From the NCBI GenBank assembly GCA_914767715.1, contig OU612072.1, positions 556,001 through 620,000 on the forward strand: a stretch of 64,000 nt of DNA, read 5' to 3'. The notes below the pieces were generated by a model. It was not told the DNA's origin and did no database searches. It saw only the letters and a list, made by a program, of their open reading frames with translations. Origin of the DNA: Membranipora membranacea. Its lineage: Eukaryota; Bryozoa; Gymnolaemata; Cheilostomatida; Membraniporidae. Shown piece after piece: positions 10,327 to 21,198 of this stretch. Numbering within the stretch: position 1 is the first letter of the stretch; the number at the start of each line of letters is the position of its first letter. The position numbers were made by a program, and so were the translations under genes.

Positions 10327-13300
10327 ATGATTTCATCGACTGAATCAAGACAATGTCTTACAGTTATGTGCATATCTGTGGTTACTATATTGCAATTTGC
10401 AGCTGCAGGTTTGTTGCTTCTAAACTATTTGATGTGCACCCAAATGACAGCATTTTTAGTGAACTTTGTTATTCTAAAAACTTTGCCATGTATGAATATT
10501 CGATGGCTGTGAACCTGTATGCGTTTTGAAACTGATCCACCTTTGCTCAAAAAAGCATCCTCACGTCAGTCAAGTTTATATAATTTTCATTATCAACAAC
10601 ATGTCTACTTCATTGAATTCTATAGAAATATATCGACCCATCCGGATTTATTTGCTTTTGAAAAAAAGTTTGATGACATAACCATTATACCAGGAACACT
10701 ATAATTATCTATCACTGATGTGATTTACAAGAAAATGTTATCAAGTCATCCAAGCACTGTTTATTCATTTACATTATAGAGGTATTGACGCTGGATAAAG
10801 CTACAACTACAGGTAACAGTTATTATCTCGGAGAACCACTCACAATAACATGTAGATCTTCAGAGATACCGGCTTCTGGTAGTATATATGGTTTGGTTAT
10901 GAAGTTGGACGATGCAGAGCTTCAATGTCTTCGATTCAGCACGACATTTACTCTTGCGAATAAATGGCCAGTTCTAGTTGAAGCTCCAGTCAATGATGAG
11001 CAGTGTAACCTTCCTGACAATGATAACACTTTGACTGTCAAACTGAACATCACACAAGATCTGTCTACTCAATCAATAACCTGTGCAAGTACGACACAAG
11101 GAACTACTTTGGTAGTTATCCAGCCCCAACCTGTATTAAGTGAGTATGATGTGCAAGCAAAGGTCTTGTATCCACGATGAAACCACACGCTGATATTTTT
11201 AATTATTGTGTAGTTTCTTTTATAAAGCTACAGCGTCAAAGTAAATCTTTCTTATTCTAAACATTCATTGTTCTGTAATACTTTCAAAAAATATTCTCCA
11301 TGTCACATTGATGGTTAGCCTACGAATCATGCCAAATATCTGGAGCCTTCTGTGGATTCTATGATAACTGTAGCAAAAGCAAAATCGACAACAATATGTA
11401 ACTCATTTATTTCTTCAGTACCACCGAAAAATCTTATGATATCTGTTGGCGTGGATCCTGTAGTTGAGAATGCTACGATAACTGTCAGCTGTGAGTCAGA
11501 CTCTCCGTTGAGCACCTATGTTTATGGTAACTATACATTAGTCATCATTTGTAATACTATGCCCTGCAAACATATATCGCCACAATACGAGATTGTCATC
11601 TTTCTACCAACTCTTATGATGCAGCTCCCATTCTTGGCTGTTCAAACCGAAATTGCAAATGATTATTCAGAATATACATTGGCTCAGCTCAAACTTTTAA
11701 TCCTCTTTAATTGTCAATCAAAAGCAATATTATTGTTATCTTTATGCAGAATTAGTCAGAGAATCTGGAGTGACTTCATTACCTGGTGGATCTTACACTA
11801 CAAGTCCTGCAGACAGAGATGGGTTTACTGTACGCTGCACAGATCAAGAAAATGCTGATTGGCAGGTAGAAAGTGATAAGGTCAAGACAAAGGAAATCAG
11901 GCCCAGATGTGAGTCTCATATGCTCTACTTTTGTAGTATTTAAGTAGTTCCCCATTGGTGCTCAAACGAAAAGGAAAGCTTTCCTGCTATCAGCTTGACT
12001 TTGAATTTGACACAATTTCAGATATCTCCCGTGACTGGACTCAGACAATACTTAGGTCTGAAGATAACAACCCTGGATCACCAACTCCCCTGAGATGCGA
12101 CATAGAAGGTTATCCTACACCGACTTACTCCTGGACATCAAATCTAACAGATATCACCTCCACGCAGACCAGCATGTTATCATTTAGCGACAACTCTAGA
12201 GATAATGGGGAGGTAGAAGAGATTACTTGTGAAGGATCTGTTGCTGGAGCTGGTGAGTGTTTACTCTACCGATTCACACTACGTAACCTAATTACATACC
12301 ATGTGAATATGGTCCTGTTATGTAGACCCTACGTTTGATGCAGTCTAGCACATTTTGTGTATGACATAGCATCCAGGAAGCACAGTAGCAACTATAAACT
12401 GTGATATATAGTCATATCCTGTCAGTGGATAGGACAGCTTTCAAAACACATCGGTCTATAACTAGAACTGATAATTCCATGCTTCCTATAGTACAGTTAT
12501 ATATTGACTTCCATTTCTTAATATTGAGTTACCCATGTCTCGGTAGAGGTAAAAAAGGTGTGTTTAATGTCCAGTGATCACAAGTCTAGGTAAGCTTACG
12601 AGCAACCCTCAGGCCTGGCACAAAGTGGTATTCATTGGCAACATGATAGTACTGGTTCGCATGCTCTTCCTTCGTTTTTTGCTCCTGATTAAAAAAAAAC
12701 AGTGATATACAAGTGAACCACAGAATATTTCTTTCTGCTGTGTTTCTATCAGATATTCCCAAATTACAATGTGTCATTCATTATGATCCTGTTTTATATA
12801 ACTTTGATCATGGTTATAGTAATGTGTAACACATACTTGCCAAGTCTCCCGATTTGGGCGTGACCCTCCAGATTTTTACACCCACCTCCCACTTTTTGTA
12901 AATCTCACTATTTCCTCCAGATTTTAGAGAAATCAGTCCAATCACAATTTTTGATAGTTATCCAGCCACATGTTGTTGTTGACTAGTTACTAGTTAAGGT
13001 CTTTGCACACAAAATTGAAAGGAATTATCAAATTAAACAATCCTAACAAATTTACCTGTTTTGTTAAGATTGAGCCTATTATTGTAAATGACCAATAGCA
13101 TCCTCTCATAACTCACAACACTGACTGTCATTGGTCACGATATAAATTAGCTAGTCAAGTGCATACATTTAGTTTTCATTTCCTTTCAGATCACACATTT
13201 TTTAGTAATAATTTTGTACTGTCTAGACTAGAAAAATAGAAACCTAACAATTCCAAAGGTAGGTCCACTACAATTTAACAAAGCTCGGACCAAACACTTT

Positions 13301-16300
13301 GAAACATATTAATGTTAGTCAAACAGGAATATAGTACCTTATCTGGAATCTCACTGTCTGTGACTGAGCACATTTTCAGATCTTGATGATTCATGGACAC
13401 TTGTAGCCTGTCTTGACAGGCAAGGGCCTCTGGGACTTACATGCCTCTACTTTGCCAATGGGGTGTTTGATACTGGACATTGAAAATGTAAAGGCATGTA
13501 TGTAAGAGTCCAAGGGGCCCATGGATTGATTGTAATTGTTTAAAGTGTATTTCACCTCCGTTTGATATTTTAGTACTAGTACAAACATGAAATTATTTGG
13601 GGTCAAATATACCTTTTCAGCCCTTCCTAGTGGCTGGAAACGCTCTCAGAGCTTCTGCAGACGGGGCTCCGCCCCCCAAACCCCAGGTGGGTGACTCGTG
13701 TGCTTCGCACCCTCGAAGCACCACGTTGTGGTGCAGTATCGCCGTAAAATGAAATCTCCCTATTTTGTATTTAGATTACTTGGCAAGTATGGTGTAACAC
13801 CACACAGCCCCCCACAGCATTTAAAATATATTAAGGCAAATCGACCAGTGGTTTATAATGTCTGATTTTGTTTCTTATAGGTTCCAGTCCGTTGTCTATA
13901 ACATGGCGAATCATGTGGGATGACATGGCACCGACCAATCCTCCACCAACAGTACCCACTGACGCTGGGCCAAAACCACAAATATCAGCAGCTTCTATAG
14001 GTGGAGTAGTAGGAGGGGCTATAGGGGCCATAATTATTGTTGTTATCATCGGATTCTGCTGCTGGAAAAAACGTAAAGGTAAATAGTTTTGGCCAAAATC
14101 GTGTGCTTTGAAATATTTGGTCATATATGGTAGTTGAAGGTGAAAGTTATCAAACATTTGTCTTTTACTTTAGCAAAATGACAGAGACTTGGTTTGACCA
14201 TCTTATACCCACAACTCTATAAAGTAGGTAGGTACCGTCTCTGTAAAGGTTTATCCTCTTTTGAATGGTGGTTTGCATGACATCATCGGTTTCTGCTAAA
14301 TTTGTTTCGGGTCGGCAAAATAACGTGTCTGGTGATACAATGTCATTCTTTAATGGTCACAACAAACATGTGCATGTACATGTTTGAAGTCTACCAAAAG
14401 ACTAAAGCATGTTATACTATCGGACTTAGACTAAGGATGATACATAACGACCTGTTCGAAGTTCGGAATTCCTTTTTTCAATATAACTTCTTACAGTCCA
14501 TCTATAAGCAAATTTCTCTCTCTATATGATTTATTTATCTAATGGACCTCTGTGTGAGTCTAGCATCAGGTCAGCAAAACAATTCTTGATAAAGCTTGAT
14601 ATAATTTGCCTGACTGTACAAAGGGTTTGAATTTTTGAGTTCCCCTATTATAACTCAGTAGCTCAACACTACAATACCTGGGGAGACAAAGGTGAAGGTG
14701 AAGGTATGAGTTTTAAAGCAGCCAGGTTGATAAACTGATGATTAGATAGATAAATATATTTAAGTGTTCCAGTTAATGGTTTGTATGGGCTCATAGAGTT
14801 TTGTAAGCATTATGAGGCCAGTTGTCGCCTATCGTTGGTTTGAATCATCCTACTGCTCAACTTAAATTATTTACGTACATCAAGGAAGTCAATTCCATGA
14901 GTGAACTGGGAGGTTGTTTCACCCATATTGTGAATAGGCTCTTTTTGCTTCATTTGTGAACATATTTGGCAGAATGGTCTCCAGGGCTGACAGGGCTTTC
15001 CAAGCAGGGTTGATTTTACGATGAGCCCTGTATTTTGCATGTTTCAACTTAGGTATTAGTGGAGAGGTGATTAATAAGGTTGTGTGATCTTAAAAAGCAC
15101 TTAATCAATGATAACTCAACAGTTTGATATGGAGTACTAACAGATCGTTAACACTGATGTGATTATTCTTAAGCATGAGCCCTCTTGTCATTCTATTGCA
15201 TGACATAGTCCTTGACACACATGATTCAGAACACAGACCATGTCTCGTCCCATTTGCATACACAAAAAATATTCACATGGTCGATTGGAACAAGTGGAAA
15301 TAACTATACAGGGTCAATGATTGATATGGGGCTAGGAAAATGGTATATTTAGCCTAAATCAATTCTAATGGGTGTAGTCTTTGCATGACTGTGTAAATTA
15401 AAGAAAAAAACATTGAAATGGTTCAGTCCCCAAAGGCCCGCGGCCCAAAACAGCCCGTGGCCCAAAACGGCCCGTGGCCCAAAACGGCCTGAGGCCAAAA
15501 ACTGGCCCGCGGCCCAAAACGGCCTAGCATGATTTTTGAGTTCGTCTTGACCCAAAACCTTTAAAAAACAAGTTGTGTCAACAAACTTATGTTTTTGAAA
15601 AAAAATTGAATTTTTTAATTATTCAAAAAAACGGCCAAGTATGTTTCTAAGTTATCCATGTCCGAAAACGGAAAACGCCCAAAATGACCCTAGGGAGAAA
15701 ACGGCCCAAGCCCCTAGCGACCTAAAATGGCCCAGTATGATTTTTGAGTTCTTTGAGTCCCGAAACCTCTAAAAAATTTTTTTAGTCAACAAACTAAAGG
15801 TTTTGGGAGAAAAGTTCAGTTTTTGGGAAAAAATTTCAGTTTTCAAATTTAAAAAAAAACTGGCTCAGTATGATTTTCGAGTTCTCCAAGTCCCAAAACC
15901 TCTAAAAAACAGGTTGAGCCAAGAAACCTAAGTTTTTTCGGGAAAAAGTTAAATTTTTAAATCTTTTCAAAAAACAGCCAAGTATAATTTTTGAGTTCTT
16001 CGAGTCCCGAAACCTCTAAAACACGTTTTAAGTCAACAAACTTAAGTTTTTGGGAAAAAACTTCAGTTTAAAAATTTAAAAAAAGCCGGCCAGTATGATT
16101 TTTTGAGTTCTCCAAGTCCCAAAACCTCAAAACAACTAGTTGAGCCAAGAAACTTAAGTTTTTCGGAAAAAAATAAATTTTCCAAAATTTTCAAAAAAAC
16201 GGCAAAGGATGATTTTTGAGTTCTCCAAGTCCCAAGACCTCTAAAAAACATGTTACATCAACAGAGTTAAGTTTTTGTGAAATATAAAATTTTAAAAATG

Positions 16301-19300
16301 TTTCAGAAAAACGGCCAAGTATGATATTTGAGTTCTTCGAGTCCCGAAAGTCTAAAAAAAACGAGCTCTCCAAGTACCAAAGCCTATATAAAACAAGTTG
16401 CGACAACAAACTTTAGTTTTGGGGAAAAAACTTAACTCAGTTCATTAAAGTTAATTTGGGCAAATCTTAGGCTAAGAATTTTGGTTTGCTGTTTTGCGAA
16501 TTAGAGTTATCATCCCATGTATTTTACCATTCATTGTGAAAAATTGGCCATTACATGCAGCACCATGTCTGAAGCTGATCCTAAAAATCCTGTTAGTTGT
16601 AGAGAATTATTTCTTATCCTCTGATCATTACAACCACTTCACATTATAACATGGCCATATGTACAAGCTGTGCCGTATGACTGCAGCTTTCAAAACTAGA
16701 ATCGTTTGCGAAACATTGTGTTGACCATGGAAAGTATGTTAATTCTAGCTGCTGGTTGCAGATTAATCTATATGAAGCCATCTATCTGTGTAAAATATTT
16801 TCAAGTAGGTGGCTTGATTGCTTCATTAAAGGAATAAAGAGGAAATTTTACTCTATGGTCAAGGTACCTGCAAGCGTTGTGGCAAGGGGAAAACTATGTG
16901 AAGCTTGAAGCCAAAAACTCTTCTCATCTATGTTCCACAAATTTAGGGTTCTGGAGCATGAAATGTGTTCAAAGTTTTTGATTGCAGCGAAGAATAGAAT
17001 ATGCAGGTTCTCCCGTAATTAGATTTGATGTTTTATGCTTAAACTACACCTGTTTCTTACTTAAGTTTGTTGACTTAAAACGTTTTTTAGAGGTTTCGTG
17101 TCTCGAAGAACTCAAAAATCATACCGGGCCGTTCTTTTGAAAAAGTTTGAAAACTTAAGTTTTTCCCCAAAATCTTAAGTTTGTTGACTTAAGGCGTTTT
17201 TTAGAGGTTTCGGGACTCGAAGAACTCAAAAATCATACTGGGCCGTTTTTTTTTAAATTTAAAAAAATTAAATTTTTTCCCAAAAACTTAAGTTTCTTGG
17301 GTTAACTTCTTTTTTAGAGGTTTTGGGACTTGGAGAACTCAAAAATTATACTTCGCTATTTTAGGCCGCTGGCCGTTTAGGGCCTTGGGCCGTTGTCTCC
17401 CGAGGGCCATTTGGGGCGTTTTCCATTAAATTCATCTAGTCTCAGCTCTCCAAGTCCCAAAGCCTATATAAAAGAAGTTGAGTCAACAAACTTAAGTTTT
17501 TGGGAGAAAACTTAAGTATTCAAATTTAAAAAAAAAAAACGACCCAGTATGTTTTTTGAGTTCTCCAAGTCCCACAACCTCTAAAAAACAGAATTTATTA
17601 TTTACTTCCAAGCTTTTCGTTTGGAACTACGATCAACAATTGGGAAAAGCAAGACATCAGAAATTCTCATTTTAATAGGACACAAATTTTAATCTGGATA
17701 GGCTTGGTAAGCATTATTCACCTTACAAATGACAATCGCGTTATTATCACAAAAGTACTCAATGTTCATTAATAATAGTTAGAGCAAGAGAAAGTAGTAC
17801 GAAATGTGAGTCAATCATAAACTGTCTGCCCATGACATCCCATCAAGATTTCATTTCTTTTGTTTTTGATGCTATACAGGCTTATGTTAAGCTTTGTGGT
17901 ATTCTGTCAAACTTAGTTAATTTTTCCTGCAGTATCCGTGTAGGTCGTTTGGTGCTGCGGGTAAATCAGTGAGATACACAAGGAGGTCATGACTGGTAGA
18001 CATGTAATATTCTCTGTTGTGAGAGTCACAGACAACTTTTCTCTCCTGCCTTTTCTTCCTTTTTCTAATTTCCAATCTCCAAATCCGATCCAACTTGATC
18101 AAGCTACCAATCGAAAACTTGGCTTGAGAGCCGTTAAGAAATGTAAGCGTCATCGCAGCTCTACAATTCAATGACATTTTGCGTTATGCATGCAGTGTCA
18201 GTCAAGGTTTTTTATCAAGTTTATTGTAAAAAGAACACCGTATAAAGAGAAAATATTGTTTTGATTTCTGCACAGTAGTTAAAAGTATTCACCTAGGTAA
18301 AGTCAACAATGACACACAGCAATAAGCTTTCCCTCCAATGAAGCCACATACACCTGACTGAGTATAAAATACAATTGCTACAGGAGAGGTATACACCCGA
18401 GGGTGCTGGGGGCTGGAACAATCAACAATGAAAGCTCCCCCAGTAGGACTCAAACCCACAACCCCTGCGGCACTTATCACCATCCCCAAAAAAGCTTGGG
18501 GTCGATGGCGCTAATTAGATAGCCTGCTATTCACTTTAGAGTTGTGTTCTCTCATCCCACAGCACATTCCAATCCACCATTGCCACCCTATGAAACACAG
18601 CGTACGTGTTAGGGTTATTGGCTATACATGGCCCATTGCTGGGACCCCTTGTAGTAGGTTTAGCTGTCTCTCCAGCTTGTCAGCATGTCTTTCCATGCTG
18701 TCTTTTGTCTTTCCATGAGTCAGTCAGTCAGTAGACAAGTACACATGAGAGGTATACACCCGAGGGTGCTGGGGGCTGGAACAATCAACAATGAAAGCTC
18801 CCCCAGTGTTAGGGTTATTGGCCTTACATGGCCCATTGCTTGGACCCCTTGTAGTAGGTTTAGCTGTCTTTCCAGCTTGTCAGCATGTCTTTCCATGCTG
18901 TTACATGTCTTTCCATGAGTCAGTCAGTCAGTAGAAAAGTACACAGGAGAGGTATACACCCGAGGGTGCTGGGGGCTGGAACAGTCAACAATGAAAGCTC
19001 CCCCAGTGGGACTCGAACCCACAACTCCTGCGGCACTAATCGCCTGGCAGTGAATAGCAAGCGCCCTAACCGATTGCGCCATCTCACCATCCCAAAAAAC
19101 GAATGAGTCGGTGGCGCTAATTAGATAGCCCGCTACTCACCTCACTGAGTATAAAATACAATTGCTACACTACAGAACAAGATACACTACACGATAATAA
19201 ACTTTGACTTATACATGTACATAGGTATTGTCTGCTCATTCCATTTGGTTGGATAACAATCCGACAATGGTCTGTGTCGCTATTTTATCATTTGAACTGA

Positions 19301-20557
19301 ACATTTAAGTTTTTTCTCATTTGGCCATCAGATTCAAGAAGATAACATGCAATCCCTAATTTAACATAACAATCAGTCTCGAAAAATTATACCAAATCAT
19401 TTGTTGCTGGTGGTAGCAGGTATTGAGCCGTAGCGGTACACCGAGTTGTTAATATTCCATTTATAAGCCTATTTCAACAGGATATTGCTGTAAACTATGA
19501 TCAATTTGTTGCAGATCACCAAACATCAGCAGGAAAAGAAAGAGTAATAACCCTAACCGAAACTGGCAATACCAACCAAACTAGGTGTGTATATTCCTTA
19601 TTATTACCATGGTCATGTGAGGATGCAAGCATCACCTCTGAAGAGTTACAAAGCATTTTGCGTGAAAACTAGATGGTGAATACTGTTTCATATTTTATAA
19701 GATGCCTTTGTTAACCCCTTAAAATAATAATACTATTGATCCAATGGTGATCGGTGTTTATTCAGTGTGTCAGTCAAAAATTTTAACCGAGTTGCTTATC
19801 CATTAACTAACACACAAATAAACAGCCGTCATCATTTTATTTTCTGCACAGCTTTTGTGTTGCATAAATCTGAATTAATTTGAAGATATTCAATTTTCAC
19901 CTTATTGCGCTGGATACAGGTAAGCGTAAATCTGGTAATTCAAATTTCACTGGTTTATATTGAGTAAGCATTCAGTCTTCCTCTACAAAATTGGATTAAA
20001 GTAAATGCCCAATGCGGACCCTACTTTGCTCTAGATAGCTTTGTTTACTTTTCTCTTTTAGATTAAGCAGCAGGATATCAACCAGAGGTAGGAACCATTG
20101 CAGTATCACTTCGGTATCATCTCACAAAGGAAGTTCTGAATTCAACAGATAAGAATCTTTATTTCTTGCATTTGCTTTACTTCAAGGCCTTATATTGGTC
20201 ATTGAATCTGTAAAAAAATGGAGTGATAATCAAATACTCTAGACGAATGTGTATGTATTTCTAACATTTTCAATTTGGCTATCCTAAATGATTCTTTCAC
20301 ATATTCACACACGATAACCAGGCTCTCTTATTTCAGAGATCACATCAGTAGAAGATTATGAAGAGGTGGCTGCTGTCTCAAACTCTCCCACATCACCAGA
20401 ATATGAGAATGGGAATATAATAAGCTCTAATAGACAGACATACGAGAATCTACATGAGGTCACAAGAAAACCTGAAAATGAGTACGAAAAGATAAACATA
20501 GAAAAACAACATGATGATGTTCATAACTACACTCATGTCGGTAACTGGAGGGATTGA
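10327..20557 (+). CDS. Ig-domain transmembrane receptor with tyrosine-rich tail (9 exons)
   Basis: Nine exons with GT/AG borders and matching phases: 10327-10408, 10780-11139, 11419-11526, 11750-11908, 12022-12252, 13881-14078, 19515-19584, 20062-20087 and 20337-20557 (TGA). They total 1455 nt, about 484 aa. Exon 1 is a signal peptide (ISVVTILQFAAAG). Exon 2 is one Ig-like domain (PLTITCRSS...SITCASTT). Exons 3 and 4 together form a second (ITVSCESD...FTVRCTDQ). Exon 5 forms a third, more V/I-set-like domain (RCDIEGYPTPTYSW...EITCEGS). Exon 6 carries a Pro-rich stalk and a membrane helix (GGVVGGAIGAIIIVVIIGF) followed by CCWKKRK. Exons 7-9 are cytoplasmic, with tyrosines in YEEV, YENG, YENL, YEKI and YTHV. 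The two YEN sites fit the SH2 (Grb2-type) YxN motif, and YENL-x10-YEKI is ITAM-like but with wide spacing. It is inferred to be a cell-surface recognition or adhesion receptor; the ligand is unknown. Most internal introns are phase 1, typical of Ig exons. Confidence 0.85.
12832..13791. mobile_element. 960-bp TIR element with 8-bp target duplication, in receptor intron 5
   Basis: The left end CATACTTGCCAAGT (12832-12845) is the exact reverse complement of the right end (13778-13791). Both are flanked by the same 8 bp, GTGTAACA (12824-12831 and 13792-13799). An 8-bp duplication with short TIRs fits the hAT superfamily. The interior has no transposase frame but includes a GC-rich tract at 13655-13735 (GGGGCTCCGCCCCCC). 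It is a non-autonomous insertion in the intron between exons 5 and 6 of the receptor gene. Confidence 0.8.
14079..15410. other. First part of receptor intron 6
   Basis: Intron DNA between exon 6 and the satellite block. I find no extra exon with matching phase (1) and no identifiable repeat. Confidence 0.35.
15420..16440. repeat. ~112-bp tandem satellite, alternating two unit types (forward arm)
   Basis: It opens with short GC-rich repeats of GGCCCGTGGCCCAAAAC (15430-15520). About eight units of roughly 110-115 bp follow, each starting near AGTATGATTTTTGAGTTC (around 15527, 15733, 15867, 15983, 16092, 16206 and 16317). Two versions largely alternate. One has CTCCAAGTCCCAAAACC with TTGAGCCAAGAAAC; the other has CTTCGAGTCCCGAAACC with AAGTCAACAAAC. 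That gives a dimeric higher-order repeat of about 225 bp. Poly-T and poly-A tracts and AAACGGCC blocks separate the units. No coding. Confidence 0.85.
17050..17430. repeat. Inverted copies of the same satellite (reverse arm)
   Basis: Three or more units of the 15420-16440 satellite appear here in the opposite orientation (GAACTCAAAAATCATAC...GGGCCGTTTTTTT). The arm ends in the complementary GC-rich cap GGGCCTTGGGCCGTTGTC...GGGCCATTTGGGGCG. Together with the forward arm and the unique 0.6-kb centre (16450-17050) this forms a large inverted-repeat structure like a foldback transposon with internally repetitive ends. A single forward-orientation unit and a half then follows at 17440-17590. Confidence 0.8.
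17440..17590. repeat. Extra forward satellite unit beyond the inverted arm
   Basis: CTCTCCAAGTCCCAAAGCC, TTGAGTCAACAAACTTAAG and CAGTATGTTTTTTGAGTTC mark another unit in forward orientation, just outside the reverse arm. It resembles most closely the unit at 16365-16440, which shares AAAGCCTATATAAAA. Confidence 0.75.
17591..18350. other. Receptor intron 6, unannotated part
   Basis: No exon or repeat that I can support between the satellite block and the SINE cluster. Confidence 0.3.
18383..18545 (-). mobile_element. tRNA-derived SINE copy 1 (internally deleted)
   Basis: On the minus strand this reads as a tRNA-derived SINE: the head, then a body GGGGGAGCTTTCATTGTTGA and the end near CACCCTCGGGTGTATACC. 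Compared with the full copy at 18808-19137, this copy lacks about 47 bp of the tRNA-like head (anticodon arm to D arm). The B-box region is mutated (CAAACCCAC on the plus strand). Confidence 0.75.
18605..19137 (-). mobile_element. tRNA-derived SINE copy 2 with ~200-bp internal tandem duplication
   Basis: The tRNA-like head at 19005-19090 (minus) has an A box (TGGCGCAATCGGTTAGGG), a variable anticodon arm and a B box (GGTTCGAGTCC). The 3' body is present twice. The block beginning GTGTTAGGGTTATTGGC at about 18606 and ending at CCCCCA recurs at about 18807, with TCAGTCAGTCAGTAG and the GAGGGTGCTGGGGGCTGGA core in both. A 32-bp segment at 18351-18382 is repeated at 19138-19169 with one mismatch. 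That places a probable target-site duplication around the whole SINE cluster. Confidence 0.75.
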
Positions 20558-20707
20558 ACCGTAAAATGTCTCCCGGATGACTAGTAATGGAATATAAGAG
20601 CGGCTTACCTAGTTGTGATTCTTAAGAATACATAAGAATGACTGACTTATAAAAAAGACACAGGCTATAGAGTTATATAATATTTATTTATCAAACTACC
20701 TAAAGCA

Positions 20708-20717
20708 AATAAATAAA
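20708..20717 (+). promoter_or_regulatory. Poly(A) signals of the Ig receptor gene
   Basis: Two overlapping AATAAA hexamers (20708-20713 and 20712-20717) lie about 150 bp after the receptor stop codon. They are well placed to end its transcript. Confidence 0.55.
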
Positions 20718-20719
20718 AC

Positions 20720-21195
20720 CAATGATAGGATACTTTTGCGCTCCAGCTAGATTCAGCCATATCTATTATGTTTGATTTTTTTTGTTGCATTCTTTACATA
20801 GCTAACATAGAAGACTATCTTACAGTTTACTCACCCTCTTATTTATTATTTATTTATTATAGAGTTATTATATACTACTATATTTATGATTAATTTCGGC
20901 AAATTATATTACTTAATGAGCAGAGTAAACAGCACCATCAACAAACGGACTAAAAATATGGAGACTCTAGCTCTAGTTAGTAAACATTCATAAAACTAGA
21001 AATATGCGAAGAAAAACTAAAGGTGAGTGGCTGTAAAATATCTAAAATTCAGCATGATTATAGTTTAGTTTAACAGAGCTTGAAACTTAGTGGATCATAC
21101 ATACAAATCTTCAACATAGAGTTACATCTACATCATACATACTGCTAATGAGTGTAATAGTTTTGGTCAAGCTTGATATCAAATAAATATAGACT
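20720..21195. other. Spacer between the two convergent Ig loci
   Basis: Very AT-rich, with TTATTTATTATTTATTTATT at about 20839. I looked for minus-strand counterparts of receptor exons 5-9 here and found none. Confidence 0.35.
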
Positions 21196-21198
21196 CAC

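Noticed and set aside
19005-19090. Functional tRNA gene on the minus strand
   Set aside because: The sequence is the head of a SINE with body and flanking duplication; the neighbouring copy has the same head with a deletion.
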